A DNA stretch of 64,000 bases from Pseudoips prasinana (Eukaryota > Arthropoda > Insecta > Lepidoptera > Nolidae), in the NCBI GenBank assembly GCA_951640165.1, contig OX621242.1, forward strand, positions 16,733,501 through 16,797,500, written 5' to 3'. This document shows positions 12,001-22,200 of the stretch, in pieces. A model generated the notes under the pieces. The model made no database searches. It saw only the letters and a list, made by a program, of their open reading frames with translations, and had not been told where the DNA came from. The position numbers were made by a program, and so were the translations under genes. Position 1 is the stretch's first letter. Each line of letters starts with the position of its first letter.

Positions 12001-15000
12001 AATTAACGCACACCCTCAGACACTCCAATTAGAATATCATGTTGTAATCATAATACATTTTAATACTTACTTTACATATTAATAATACAATTTTTTATTT
12101 AACATGTATATGCATGTATATGCATTGTTATTTATTAAATTAGTTTCTTGGAATAACGTTTATTTTTCTTTATTTTGTGTTGAATGATGGAATTTGTATG
12201 AATACAAATAAAACTGCGATTTAAAAGTCTTATTGCTTTGACTTACGGTCCATTTCAATTGGTTTTGACTGTACAGGGTTAAAATAACGATAATTTCCGT
12301 AGTTTTAATTATTTGGGAATAAAAATTACCTGTATTAAAAATGATATAAATCGATTCAGTAAACGATTGAAACACTGAACAAACTATTTTCAGGGTGTGC
12401 ATTAATTAAGTTACATGTTGTATATGTATTTGGCATACTTATTCCGGTTCGTGCAATGAACCCCCAATGCGCTGGGATAGTAGTGATGTGACTACCTCAA
12501 CCACTGCGCCACACGTACGTGATTCGCAGTAGCAACCTCGACCTAGGAATGTGGCGGATTATCTTACAATTGCGCCCGATCTCTCTCCGGTCGTGTCGTT
12601 TTGACGTTCCGTCGAATCTACATATATACGTGTGCCTGCAATTAGCTAGTCTCCTCTACCCAAAAATTCTTCAGCTATATTATTTTTTATTTTCATGCCC
12701 TTTCAATAAATTGAGTAAACAAAAGTATCTTTACCTGTGCACCTTGAACAAATGTCGATATACACTCCATGATGTTGCGAAAATCTCTAAACAATCTGGA
12801 CAGGAGTAAACCAGTCTACTTTCAACGTGCTTGTACTTCATATGGAATTTCAATGTTTTTTTAGTAGAAAACTGCATGTCACCTGAAAAGAAGAATACAC
12901 TTATCTGTAATATAAACGGATCGTTAAGCCTTACCAGGCGAACGCGAGAAAAGCCTTAAAATACTATTGTATGAAGGTACTTAGGTAGAATCCGTCTATT
13001 ACAGAGAGATAATCCAGATTATAATTATCTTGATGACGGACGCTTATAGATACCTACTGCGCGACAACTATCTTAAGCACTTAAATCAAAATTGATGTTA
13101 CGATTGTAATTAGAATGGTCGTACAACTACATCTACGTCGAGTGAGTGTTAAAAGGTTAATTTTATAAATATTATGTTTGCTCTTTGTTATGAACAGATT
13201 AAAGTTGCTAAACAAGCGGAGTCTCTTCGCGTATAAACGTAGAGCGACAGTTGCACATAACATCCTTAAAAGTGATCCTCTTATGTTTCTCCAGGTCAGT
13301 AACCGCAAAGGGGATCCCTTTGGCGCGGTTTACCTACTTTTTAGTTTTATTTGCATTTATTTGGGTATAGTATAGGAACTAGCACAACTGCACAAGGAAG
13401 AATAGAAGGGTCAAGTTTACGCGGCTTCTACCTACCAAAAAACCAAAGTCGGACGCTATTAGTATTCCTTACCTACCAATAGGTACTAACTTATCTCTAT
13501 TATCTTGTGAAGCAATGTAAGACAGCTTTTAATTAAGATGTGTTATGGCGGATATATAGTTATGAAATATGACCAAAATTATCGACAGTATACTCGTATT
13601 AGGTGTATAGAGATAAAGGAGAACAAATGGTATGTTCCAAAACTGTCCTAGAATTTCAGCATACCTACTGGTGCTAATCAACCAATGCAAAACTGTTTCC
13701 TTATTCATTGGAAACTTACGGTAATCTCTTCATTGGTTCAAACAAAACATGTAATTTCTTTCAGCCAATGAGGAAGATGCATGCGACTTCATTCCTTGAC
13801 GACAGTCCAATACATTTTTTACCTACATTATATTGAGCTAACCGTCCATATGGTATGGTATAGGAACTAGCACAACTGCACAAGGAAGAATAGAAGGGTT
13901 AAATTTACGCGACTTCTACCTACCAAAAAACCAAAGTCGGACGCTATTAGTATTCCTTACCTACCAATAGGTACTAAATGTTACAGAACCCAGACATAAC
14001 CCACATTTATGCCAACCCTGTACCTTAATATCTCTTTCCATCTTCTACTTCTTACTTAGGGTACTAACCGTATTTTTTCGACACTACTACTCTAGGCTAC
14101 GCAACTCTAGTCTCTAGAGAATAGAAATACCTACTTAGTAGGATTTGTTTAGAGTCATGGAAGTTAGTAGGTAAATAGGTACCTAAATTTGCCTGTACTA
14201 TTTCGGGTATATGAAAAGGGGAAGGGAGAAACTCTACCTATAACTCTTAAAATTATTCAAAAAATATAAATCACTTTATTGTTACGTTGGGCAAATATGT
14301 ATAATACCTACCTACAGTATGTTTGAAACCCTTCCATTTATGAATACACAATGGCCTCTAAATTTAGTTAAGGAACTTCAGTAAATTGAAAAGAGTTGGG
14401 TAAAGAGACTGGTGTAACTACAAGTACCACACGCAAAAGAAAAAGGTAGGCATAAAGAGCTAAGGTGTTTTGCTGTCTGCCAGGGGTGAATATCAAGTAG
14501 GTACTTAACAAATAATGTTGAAAGGATTTTTTTTTTATTTTAGGTTTACAGTTAGGCTTTCGCAGCTTCACCAGACAATCACAGCAGATTAGCTGACACT
14601 CTATGGAAGGAAAGTTAAACTTTCATTATCTATATTTTTATAAACTTATGTTTCACAAATTGATTAATTTCAAGGGTATAATGAACTCCTTGTTTCTTTA
14701 GGGACTTAACTGTTCATAATACATATTTTTTATGTTTTATTTTCAATACTATGCTACTCATTTCTATTAATGGTCATATATATCATAATACACCTATTAC
14801 ACCTAGAAAGTTATGGTTGAAGTTTGAAATGTTCCTCAAACATGGATTTCTTTCAATTATCAATCTTGAATTTTGGATATACTTACAAATCTTGCATTTT
14901 AGTATGCTCTGGCCATCAGTTTCATCATCATCACTAATTTGTATCACACTGTCTGATTCTGACCCCACAGAATTTTGGATTTTGAAACTGCCATCTCGTT

Positions 15001-15947
15001 GTAGAATGGCAATGTCTTTTGATAAAATATTTTCTAGTTCATTTACCTATAAAATTTGGTGATTTTACTAAAATAATTAAACAGGAGTAATAACATGGCT
15101 ATATCGATAAACACATGACTTGAATATATTATTATCTGTACCTCAGCCCTCATATTGTCTTTCTGCTTTTCTTCATTGCGCTCCATATTCTGAAACATAG
15201 CTACTGAGCTATTTGGGATTTGTTGCAATGAAATCTGTGGTTCATCTGAGCTGCTTTCACATACACCCTTGTTTTTAACAATTTTTTCTATAATTGTTGT
15301 CAGGTCTTTGGTCAATGGTATCCGGTCATCTTTCTCATCTTTTATTTCATGATTTTCTTTGAGGGACTCTTGATAACTTTCTTCTAAATGTTTAATTTTC
15401 ATCATTTCAGACATCTGTATTAGAAAATAAATTAAGTATCACAAGGAATAATTTAAATATAATTTGGTAGGCATTAATTGGTACTTACCAATGAAGTACT
15501 TTTGACAAAGTGGCTGTGCAGGGAAGTGTTAAATTTTTCTTTACAGTAAACACGTTTATGTGATAAGAAGTTAGCCAAACTTCTAAATATATTTCGACAA
15601 ACCTTGCATTCATACAATAAATCACATTCATTGGAGAGTAAACCTTGAAGCTGAAAACATTACAAATAATTACACAATATTTACTTATATACCAAAGTAA
15701 ATAATACTCTACCACTACCACTTTCATTACAGGCAATTACTATTATGTTAATACTTACTTCCTCAGTAGCCAAATCAAATATCTTTCTGGCTTGACCAAA
15801 TCCTGTAATACTTGTATGTATTGGTTTTCTTAGTAGAGCAAAGTCAGGTTCCTCACAATCTTCACTATTTTGACCTATGACCTTACTATTTGCTTTATTC
15901 TTATCATCCTTACTTTTAGTTTTAGTGTTCATTTTATTACCAGCCAT
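6030..15947 (-). CDS. ZNF800: ZNF800-like C2H2 zinc-finger protein, 1189 aa, nine coding exons
   Basis: Inferred exons (5' to 3' on the minus strand): 15947-15759, 15650-15489, 15414-15142, 15046-14887, 12882-12735, 10214-10055, 8908-8677, 8362-7658, 7570-6030. All joins use GT/AG and keep frame, giving 1189 codons plus stop. The N-terminal half resembles vertebrate ZNF800: residues 78-99 form a C-x2-C-x12-H-x4-C finger ([10 protein letters not shown] ... SHKRVYC), the most diagnostic block. More fingers follow at about 259-280 (codon for Cys262 split by an intron), 289-310, 379-399 (C2HC), 539-560 and 573-595. The last 500 residues are rich in Ser, Lys and Asp with no finger, making the protein much longer than the roughly 660-aa vertebrate one. 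A nuclear DNA- or RNA-binding regulator is likely; targets are unknown. Exon 8677-8908 is much GC-richer than its neighbours. The family call is from memory of the sequence. Confidence 0.82.
9313..9896. mobile_element. 584-bp TA-flanked MITE, copy 1 (intron of ZNF800-like gene)
   Basis: Starts CAGTCTATTTTTTC and ends in the inverse GAAAAATAGACTG, with about 38-base terminal inverted repeats (ttacttgtcttatttggtaa). TA lies on both sides. The CAGT start and TA target fit a Tc1/mariner-derived non-autonomous element. No coding capacity. It is inverted relative to copy 2 at 10542-11125, with about 97% identity by eye. Confidence 0.85.
10542..11125. mobile_element. 584-bp TA-flanked MITE, copy 2, inverted relative to copy 1
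   Basis: Same termini, TA flanks and length as copy 1. It is the reverse complement of copy 1 with roughly 17 differences. Only 643 bases separate the two, and that gap contains one coding exon (10055-10214) of the ZNF800-like gene. Confidence 0.85.
11311..11690 (-). mobile_element. tRNA-derived SINE (family B), split by a Helitron
   Basis: Read on the minus strand, the part 11615-11690 (gatatttgtgcgcatgaac ... gtctgggtgta) continues after the Helitron into 11445-11311 (... gatggccgtgtgcgaatatg, then tcccaggatattattattata). The order matches the uninterrupted family-B copy at 30145-30360. The tRNA-like head is not recognisable, so this copy is probably 5'-truncated. Confidence 0.65.
11446..11614 (-). 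mobile_element. Non-autonomous Helitron, 169 bp, inside a SINE
   Basis: On the minus strand it begins TCTACTATATAAAAATAAG and ends with the hairpin 'cgcgggtaacaccgcggggcacag' region and CTAG. The flanks are A (11445) and T (11615), the standard A|T insertion. Removing it rejoins the surrounding SINE. Confidence 0.8.
11988..12420. mobile_element. 433-bp DNA transposon with about 30-bp inverted ends
   Basis: The left end CAACATGTAACGTAATTAACGCACACC is mirrored at the right by GGTGTGCATTAATTAAGTTACATGTTG. TA flanks both ends. It has no transposase. A second copy, split by a Helitron, lies at 34268-34374 plus 37368-37618. Confidence 0.75.
12431..12518 (-). mobile_element. tRNA-derived SINE head (family A)
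   Basis: The minus strand reads 'gtgtggcgcagtggttgaggtagtc', the family-A head, then a degraded B-box near 'ggggttcattgc'. Better copies are at 37621-37752 and 54717-55080. Confidence 0.55.
13371..13489. repeat. 119-bp direct repeat, copy 1
   Basis: Starts 'tataggaactagcac' and ends 'ccaataggtactaa'. An equal-length copy with three substitutions lies 488 bases downstream (13859-13977). It lies in the large intron of the ZNF800-like gene. Confidence 0.85.
13859..13977. repeat. 119-bp direct repeat, copy 2
   Basis: Partner of 13371-13489 in the same orientation, 116 of 119 positions identical. The 369 bases between them show no ORF. The pair could be the terminal repeats of a small retro-element or a local duplication; the ends lack the usual TG...CA. 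Confidence 0.85.
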
Positions 15948-16418
15948 ATTGACTCTAAAAATCAAAGTAAAATATTGAGTAGATGTTATTAGTAGGTACC
16001 TAAGTGCATAAAAGGAGAACTCCTTTTGTACTAAATTCACATAAACAATTCGGAAGAAATTGTTATAGAAATCCGAAAATCAACTGCTAGGTACCTATGA
16101 CGTTTGTGCTAGCACTTGGCACCATTCGGTATAATGCTTACCAACCATGTTGACAATGTAGTAATAAATAAAAGGTATAGATATATTACAACATTCACGA
16201 TTAGCTCAAGTATCCAAATGTAATTTCCGGAACAGCTACAGAGATAGCGTAATCACAACTTTACGCATGGTATTAACATATTCCGCAGCTACCAAGACAT
16301 TCACCGTCTCTCCCTTGAATCTACACAATAATAAGGGTTCTAACGCCCCAAAAAACTATGCAATTTACATTTTAAACAATACGGATTACTAAGCTAACAT
16401 TTAAATATGCCTACTCAC

Positions 16419-16500
16419 GTGTAATTCTTCACAACCGCTAACTTGAAAATCCTAGTTTTGCGACAACTGCACCCCCATCACGCCTCCATTTTCGACAAAT
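16419..16500 (-). other. Likely non-coding first exon / promoter region of the ZNF800-like gene
   Basis: The minus-strand sequence ends 'gaattacac' before a good donor GTGAGTAG at 16418. The coding exon has an acceptor (tttttag at 15955) just 7 bases before the ATG at 15947, so an upstream 5'UTR exon is required. The upstream edge is approximate, and no TATA or initiator was identified. Confidence 0.5.
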
Positions 16501-17029
16501 GGACAAATGAATGAATACTACCTATAGTACGTAACTGTGTTGTGTTCTCATGGCCATGTACATACAACTATAGGAGGTACATTAAAAAAAGGTTACCTAA
16601 TTTTAATAATTATTTTAAGTTTATCTATTAAAATTAATTTAAAACGTACCAAAATATATATAAATAATGTTATTCATCACATTTAAAGCTGAAAAGCCCC
16701 ATTTATCCATGTTATGATTCTATCGATTTATTAGTTTTGCTAAAGCCGGCCGTACACGTGATTGATTACTTTATATATTAGTGAGTGTGTAATATCGCGT
16801 GTAAGACAATCAAAGTCATTTTAGTGAAGCTCCACAATTACCGCAGCGAACATAGTTTGTTATATTCTCTTTGTACCTTTTACCTTCTAGTAAGCAGCCA
16901 ATTTATGTTGTATGAAATGAAGTCTACGCTCGCATGCACGTTATTTTCTACTCGTGATAAAATCACAAGTGGAAAGTGACATTTCATATTGAACTCTTTT
17001 ACTAAATAATTTTTTTTGGTATAGAATAT
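16501..17029. other. Intergenic between the ZNF800-like and UBA3 genes, left part
   Basis: AT-rich with no supported gene. The short ORF at 16785-16979 has no recognisable domain and no coding support. Confidence 0.35.
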
Positions 17030-17225
17030 CGCCACCCCATCTCCTACCGTGGGGGTTGTAGAAGTCGACTCGAGTTAATATCTATCAGAGAATGGGCCAG
17101 GCAGCAGCGTCTCTCGACACTGATACTGCGATCGCCAAACCGTCTGCCAAGCGTAGCTATTATGACATATCCCTCCGAACTATAGACACAATTCCATTGT
17201 GGAAATCTGATGGGGAGGCCATTGT
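17030..17225 (+). mobile_element. Diverged copy of a 253-bp SINE-like element
   Basis: Blocks such as 'caccccatctc', 'gtgggggttgtagaagtcgac', 'actgcgatcgccaa' and 'gccaagcgtag' match, in the opposite orientation, the two near-identical copies at 24351-24603 and 25799-26057. It is much more diverged and lacks the ATG-repeat tail. Its short ORF is chance. Confidence 0.6.
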
Positions 17226-17477
17226 CCACCTGTCGACGCCATTCAGTGGCCGCGATGAATTAGCTTTAGTTCAGTTTTCAAAGTGTAAGAAAAACTAAAT
17301 TAAAAAACCAGAACCCATCTACTAAAAAAACACGCATGTAGTAATTATTATAGATGAAAATATTTTCTTGTTTCAAACTAGAGCGTGATTTTTCCTTTAT
17401 TGTTATTTTACTGCATTTTCGACCTGGTAGCATTCATAGAAGGCCTCGAGTTTTTCAGATACCTCGACAGTATTGTA

Positions 17478-17605
17478 CAGACGCCAGCACATCCAGCTAC
17501 CCCAATCTGTAAAATTTCTTTTATAGATTTTATCACATAAGTATAAGGTTCACTTTCAGTTGGAGCAATTTGACAGATTGGGGTAGCTTGATGTGCTGGC
17601 GTCTG
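17478..17605. mobile_element. Foldback MITE (CAGACGCC family), copy 1
   Basis: Ends CAGACGCCAGCACATC and its inverse GATGTGCTGGCGTCTG, with complementary inner arms (ctaccccaatctgt / acagattggggtag) and TA on both sides. A second copy is in a UBA3 intron at 24674-24808. Confidence 0.85.
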
Positions 17606-17608
17606 TAC

Positions 17609-18585
17609 ATCACATTCATAAGAAATAAACGATATAGTTAGGGTAGCTCAAAAAGCTGACGATAATAAAATTTATATTTGGATTCTACCTTATGTATATT
17701 AAATATTGTGTAGAAAAGCGTTTTCTCATAACACAGACTCTAGTTTAAAAGGAGACTCCATGATACTTAATGATTTTATGTGTACTGTTGAAGCATAATA
17801 AACTATTTGAATTTGAAGTTAAGGCAAAAGTTTCTCAAAATCCTCTTGTAATAACCGGCCAAGTGTGAGCTGAGAGTACGCAAGGATCCGTATCATCGCT
17901 CAAGATCGAATAAAATTAGAGAGGTATATTTTAGTTTCAATTAAAATAAATTTTTAAAGTGTTGTCATAGCAACGGCGAAGAAATACAGCCTGCTAACAG
18001 ATTACCGCATGTGTTAACGACATAGGCTTATTAATAGGTATCCGATGGTGCTCTTTAATTCATGGTAGTTGTTAATTATGAAAAGTAATGTAAATTGTTG
18101 GTAATTTAACGATTTACGTTTTTAATTTTACAATGATTAAAATACAGAGAGTTGAATCGTATTTATTATAATCCACAATAAAATTAACCCTGTTCGGTAA
18201 ATAGCATTCTTGTGAACATACAATGAAAGTTAAAGAACACAATGGCGTGAAGTGTCATCAACTTAGTTGAGACAATAGGTGAGTTTAACCATGAATAGCG
18301 TGCTCTTGTCAAGTTTTATTTGTGCTATGATTACATCCGTCGATTCTTGACATAATTAATTATGGTAAATATGAATTAGGAATTGAAAAGTATTAAAATA
18401 AAATAAATATATATAAAATAAAATTCGTAATGTTTCGGTGACCTAATGACTACTTAAAAAAATTTACTACCTCATTAATTAATGGTGAACATTTTCGACT
18501 TCTTCGCAATTATTATAGATTAATTTATAATATTTATTAATTTCCTTTATTTATTTAAAATAGATGCCTGCACTAGAGATATTCA
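17609..18585. other. Intergenic, no gene seen
   Basis: AT-rich. A short piece at about 17852-17900 (ccggccaagtgtgagc ... ggatccgta) is an eroded copy of the GGGTTCCGTA repeat. 'aataaactatttgaatttgaag' at 17799 resembles a LINE 3' tail. Confidence 0.4.
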
Positions 18586-18745
18586 TCCCTGTGTTGTAGT
18601 CAAAGATATTATAATAATATCTTTGGTTGTAGTGCACTTTACAAATAGGTATATATATTGTTGTGCTGTGTGAGAATCTACTCCGGGACACGAAGTGGCG
18701 AAGCGACTGTCTTAACCACTTCACGTCACGTGTGTCAAAATCAAG
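18586..18745 (-). mobile_element. Diverged tRNA-derived SINE (family A)
   Basis: The minus strand shows a degraded head (gtgacgtgaagtggttaagacagtcgc in outline), the line 'cgcttcgccacttcgtgtc', and a body shared with 54717-55080 including 'gtgcactttacaaa' on the plus strand. An internal 'aaagatattataataatatcttt' palindrome is present. Confidence 0.5.
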
Positions 18746-19134
18746 ACCATTCATGGTCACGATTACGAAAGTTTAAAAAGGCAATTATTGTGTAGCGATT
18801 TTTAATTGCTTAGTTTTAAATGTTAGTATAAAATATTAATATAAAAATGGGCAAATTTTATGGGTATACAAAACACGTTAAAAAAGCGCCAGTGTGATAA
18901 GAGTCCACTTCAATTTTATATTATTGTCAATCACTTAAACAGCTATCAAGAAGTTTACTATTAATCAGTCATAGACCATATTTTGGTTATGGTTTTTAAT
19001 TTTTAACAAGCAAGTGTCAGTTTTATGAACTTTTATGATAGGTAGTTGTCAAATAGTACTGGTTGGTACCTATGTCAATTTAGCTTGAAATTTCGAGACC
19101 GGCTTGTTTGTCTATTTATTTTTCTAAAATAGTG

Positions 19135-19215
19135 GTAAGAAACATTTATTATGTATAAATTTTTCCAGTCACATTATCTATGATAGTGTTGTGTTGTAAT
19201 GGTGTTTTGTTTTAG
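19135..19215 (+). other. Possible short 5'UTR intron of UBA3
   Basis: A good donor (agtg|GTAAGA) and an acceptor (tttgttttAG) 81 bases later sit directly before the start codon (tagcgATGG). This would place the ATG five bases into exon 2. The inference rests on splice motifs only. Confidence 0.4.
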
Positions 19216-19220
19216 TAGCG

Positions 19221-22200
19221 ATGGCGTCTGGTGAAACTCAGTCAGCTGATCAGCAAAGAAGATGGCATCATTTGAAAAAGCTTTTGGAGAGATCTGGGCC
19301 ATTTTGTCATCCAGATTTTGAACCGTCAGCTGAAATACTCGATTTCATCATGGATTCTTGTAAAGTTTTAATAGTTGGCGCAGGAGGGCTTGGCTGTGAA
19401 TTATTGAAGGACTTGGCACTAATGGGGTTTAGGAAACTTCATATTGTGGATATGGATACAATTGAATTGTCCAACCTAAACCGACAGTTTTTATTTAGAA
19501 AGAATGATATTGGGTTGTCAAAAGCTAAATGTGCTGTGGAGTTTGTTAATAAAAGGTAACAGTAGTATTTGGCTCACAGTATCATTGGGCTCACATACTA
19601 ATTAAATATTTGTATTATATCTCATATATACCCTTAATTTTCATTTTGTTTGGATAAATTATTGTTTAATTTCAATAATTAAATTTAATAATTTCATTAA
19701 TTACAAAAGAACAATACTATGGTCAAAATACAGTTTAAATTACACTTAAAACAAATCACTACAAACAATTGAAAAGTAAAAATATGTAGTCAAAGTATTA
19801 AATAATTACTATTCCATAAAAATGTTATTGAAAAATAATGTCAATAATTTTGTCAGTTTTAATGGTTAATAATAATGGTTATGGTTAGTTACAAATTTAA
19901 AATCTAAATTCAAGATATAAATTATTTATCAACAAAATTTTAAGCTCTTTCTCGAAAATTTACTAACCATAATTATCAGTTAAAAGTTCAAGCAGTGTAT
20001 TGAACATGTTGAGCCACACAACATATGCTTTTGTACATCAATGCAAAGGTTTTGAGCATCCAAACATAATTCATAACCAACATAATTTATTACAAGACAT
20101 TTAGTTTACAAACTTTTGTAATGCTGAAATTAGAATATGCAAAACAAAAAAATTTTAGGAAGCTGAAGACATAAAAAGTAATGTATAAGTTGTATATAAA
20201 TCATTGTACAAAAAAAAGGATGAGAGAGTTTGTATGTACTCTTCTCTTTCAGCATGTAGTGAGTAATTGGTTTTGTTACATGTGAGGGAACATCCTATTC
20301 AACTAGTTTTGCCTAGTAATGCCTTAAAAAAATGATATGATGTCTTATTTAGATGACGGGCTGGCCATCATTATGGTACCTATTATACTTAATATAGAAT
20401 CCACATCAATTACAACAACTCTGAACGGCAAAATATAATAATAATTCTGTTACTGCTGGTGATTCTAAAACAAAGTTAAATGTCACATCTAGATAGATAT
20501 TGTTATTTTTTTAAAATTTATGAGGTGTATCAGATCTCTGATACACCAGATAAATTTGAGAAAAATATTCATAAATTCATAAGAACTATGTTATAAAGAA
20601 ATGCAATGATGTTGGAATTAGTAGGAATTGCATGGAATTGGGGGCAGTATCTATTAAATTATTTCTAGTAATTCAAAACTTTTCAATAAATATTATTAAA
20701 ATGTTTTGTATGTTGTGCTGATAAAGTTCTTTACTGTGAGTCTCCATAGGGACAGAATGAATTATTATGATAATATATATATATAATATTATGTTTTGAT
20801 CCGAAATACAGTACTACTAAAATGTTAATGTTTACATTTTAATCCTTGCATTAATTATTTTAGATGATGATTTACAATTTAATAAGAAATGCTATAGGGA
20901 ATATTAAATATACATGATATGGTTCAAATTTCAGAATACCAGGTTGTGAAGCTGTTGCTCATCACTGTGCTATCCAGGACTTTGATGAAGGGTTTTATAG
21001 ACAGTTCCATATTGTAGTGTGTGGGCTGGACTCTATAATCGCCAGGCGTTGGCTGAATGGCATGCTGATGTCATTGTTGCAGTATAATGATGATAGTAAG
21101 ATGTCTCTACTCAATTTTTTTTAATGAATCTTATCGCTTGTATTAATTACCACAATGTTACCTTGTGACATTATATATTTTATTTCTCCACTTCTGTTCC
21201 TTAAAATTCTTGCTTGTCTCTCCTGGGATCAGGTTAAAGTAAATACCTAGTTTATTGTTTCTCAAACATTTTACCTAATTGTAGTTGTTTTCTATTTATT
21301 AATCTCCATTTATCTTTTAATATTTATGTGTATGCAGTCTTTGACATAAATAGTTGATTTATTAGTTTTGAAATTTGAAATTGCCAGATATAATTACCTA
21401 ATGGACTGTTAAGCCTGTATGAAATCCAACATCCCAACAGAGGTGACCTTAGTGGTTGCCATCCATCTGGACTGCAGATGTGATCAAAATTTTTGTTTGA
21501 CCTACAACATCCTTGGATTGCGGGCCTGTGTTCCCATCCGCGGTTGGAGGGCGTGGATAACATCCGTGTGGCCGGCGGATTACATCCAAACAAGGACAGT
21601 TGCGCTGTGGCAGGCAGCGGGTGCGCACGTATGCGAGTGTATAATGTCGTCCAAAACCAGAACCGGGAATGCGAAATTATTAATAATTTAATCGATCTCT
21701 ACAGAGATTTGCCATGCCTATGGGACATTACGTCCGAAACATATAAAGACGCTCATCAAAAGAAAACGGCCTGGGATATAGATAGATCCAAAAGTACAAA
21801 AAGTTTGACCAATATGCTAACTAATAAAATGGTACAAAATTCCTAAAACTACTAAAGCACGGCGCATTGAAATTTGGACAACTTGGGAGCCATTTCTACA
21901 GCATGATACGGTCCGTCCACGATAGCAGTACGTGATTTCCCGCCTGAAGACGACTCGCGACTGATTCGCATGCGTGTTGACGCGTGGATGACATCTGTGT
22001 AGTCGAAACACAATCCGCTGATGGAAACTAAGTTCCCACTAAGGTCACCTCTGTTGGGACGTTGGATTCAAAACCGTCTAGAACATCCTTAAAACGATAC
22101 ATATTAAAGGTACTTTTGGACCATTTGGATCCCATAACATATTTAAGAAATCATATAAGAAGCAACTTTTATTAAAAAAAGAATTGAGACCGCCTATGCT

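Noticed and set aside
12735..12882. Separate small zinc-finger gene
   Set aside because: Splice sites, phase and the split finger Cys join it to the exons at 14887-15046 and 10055-10214.
13081..13308. Possible extra zinc-finger exon (LEKHKR ... CNC)
   Set aside because: Only half a finger motif, no good splice pair, and the surrounding exons join in frame without it.
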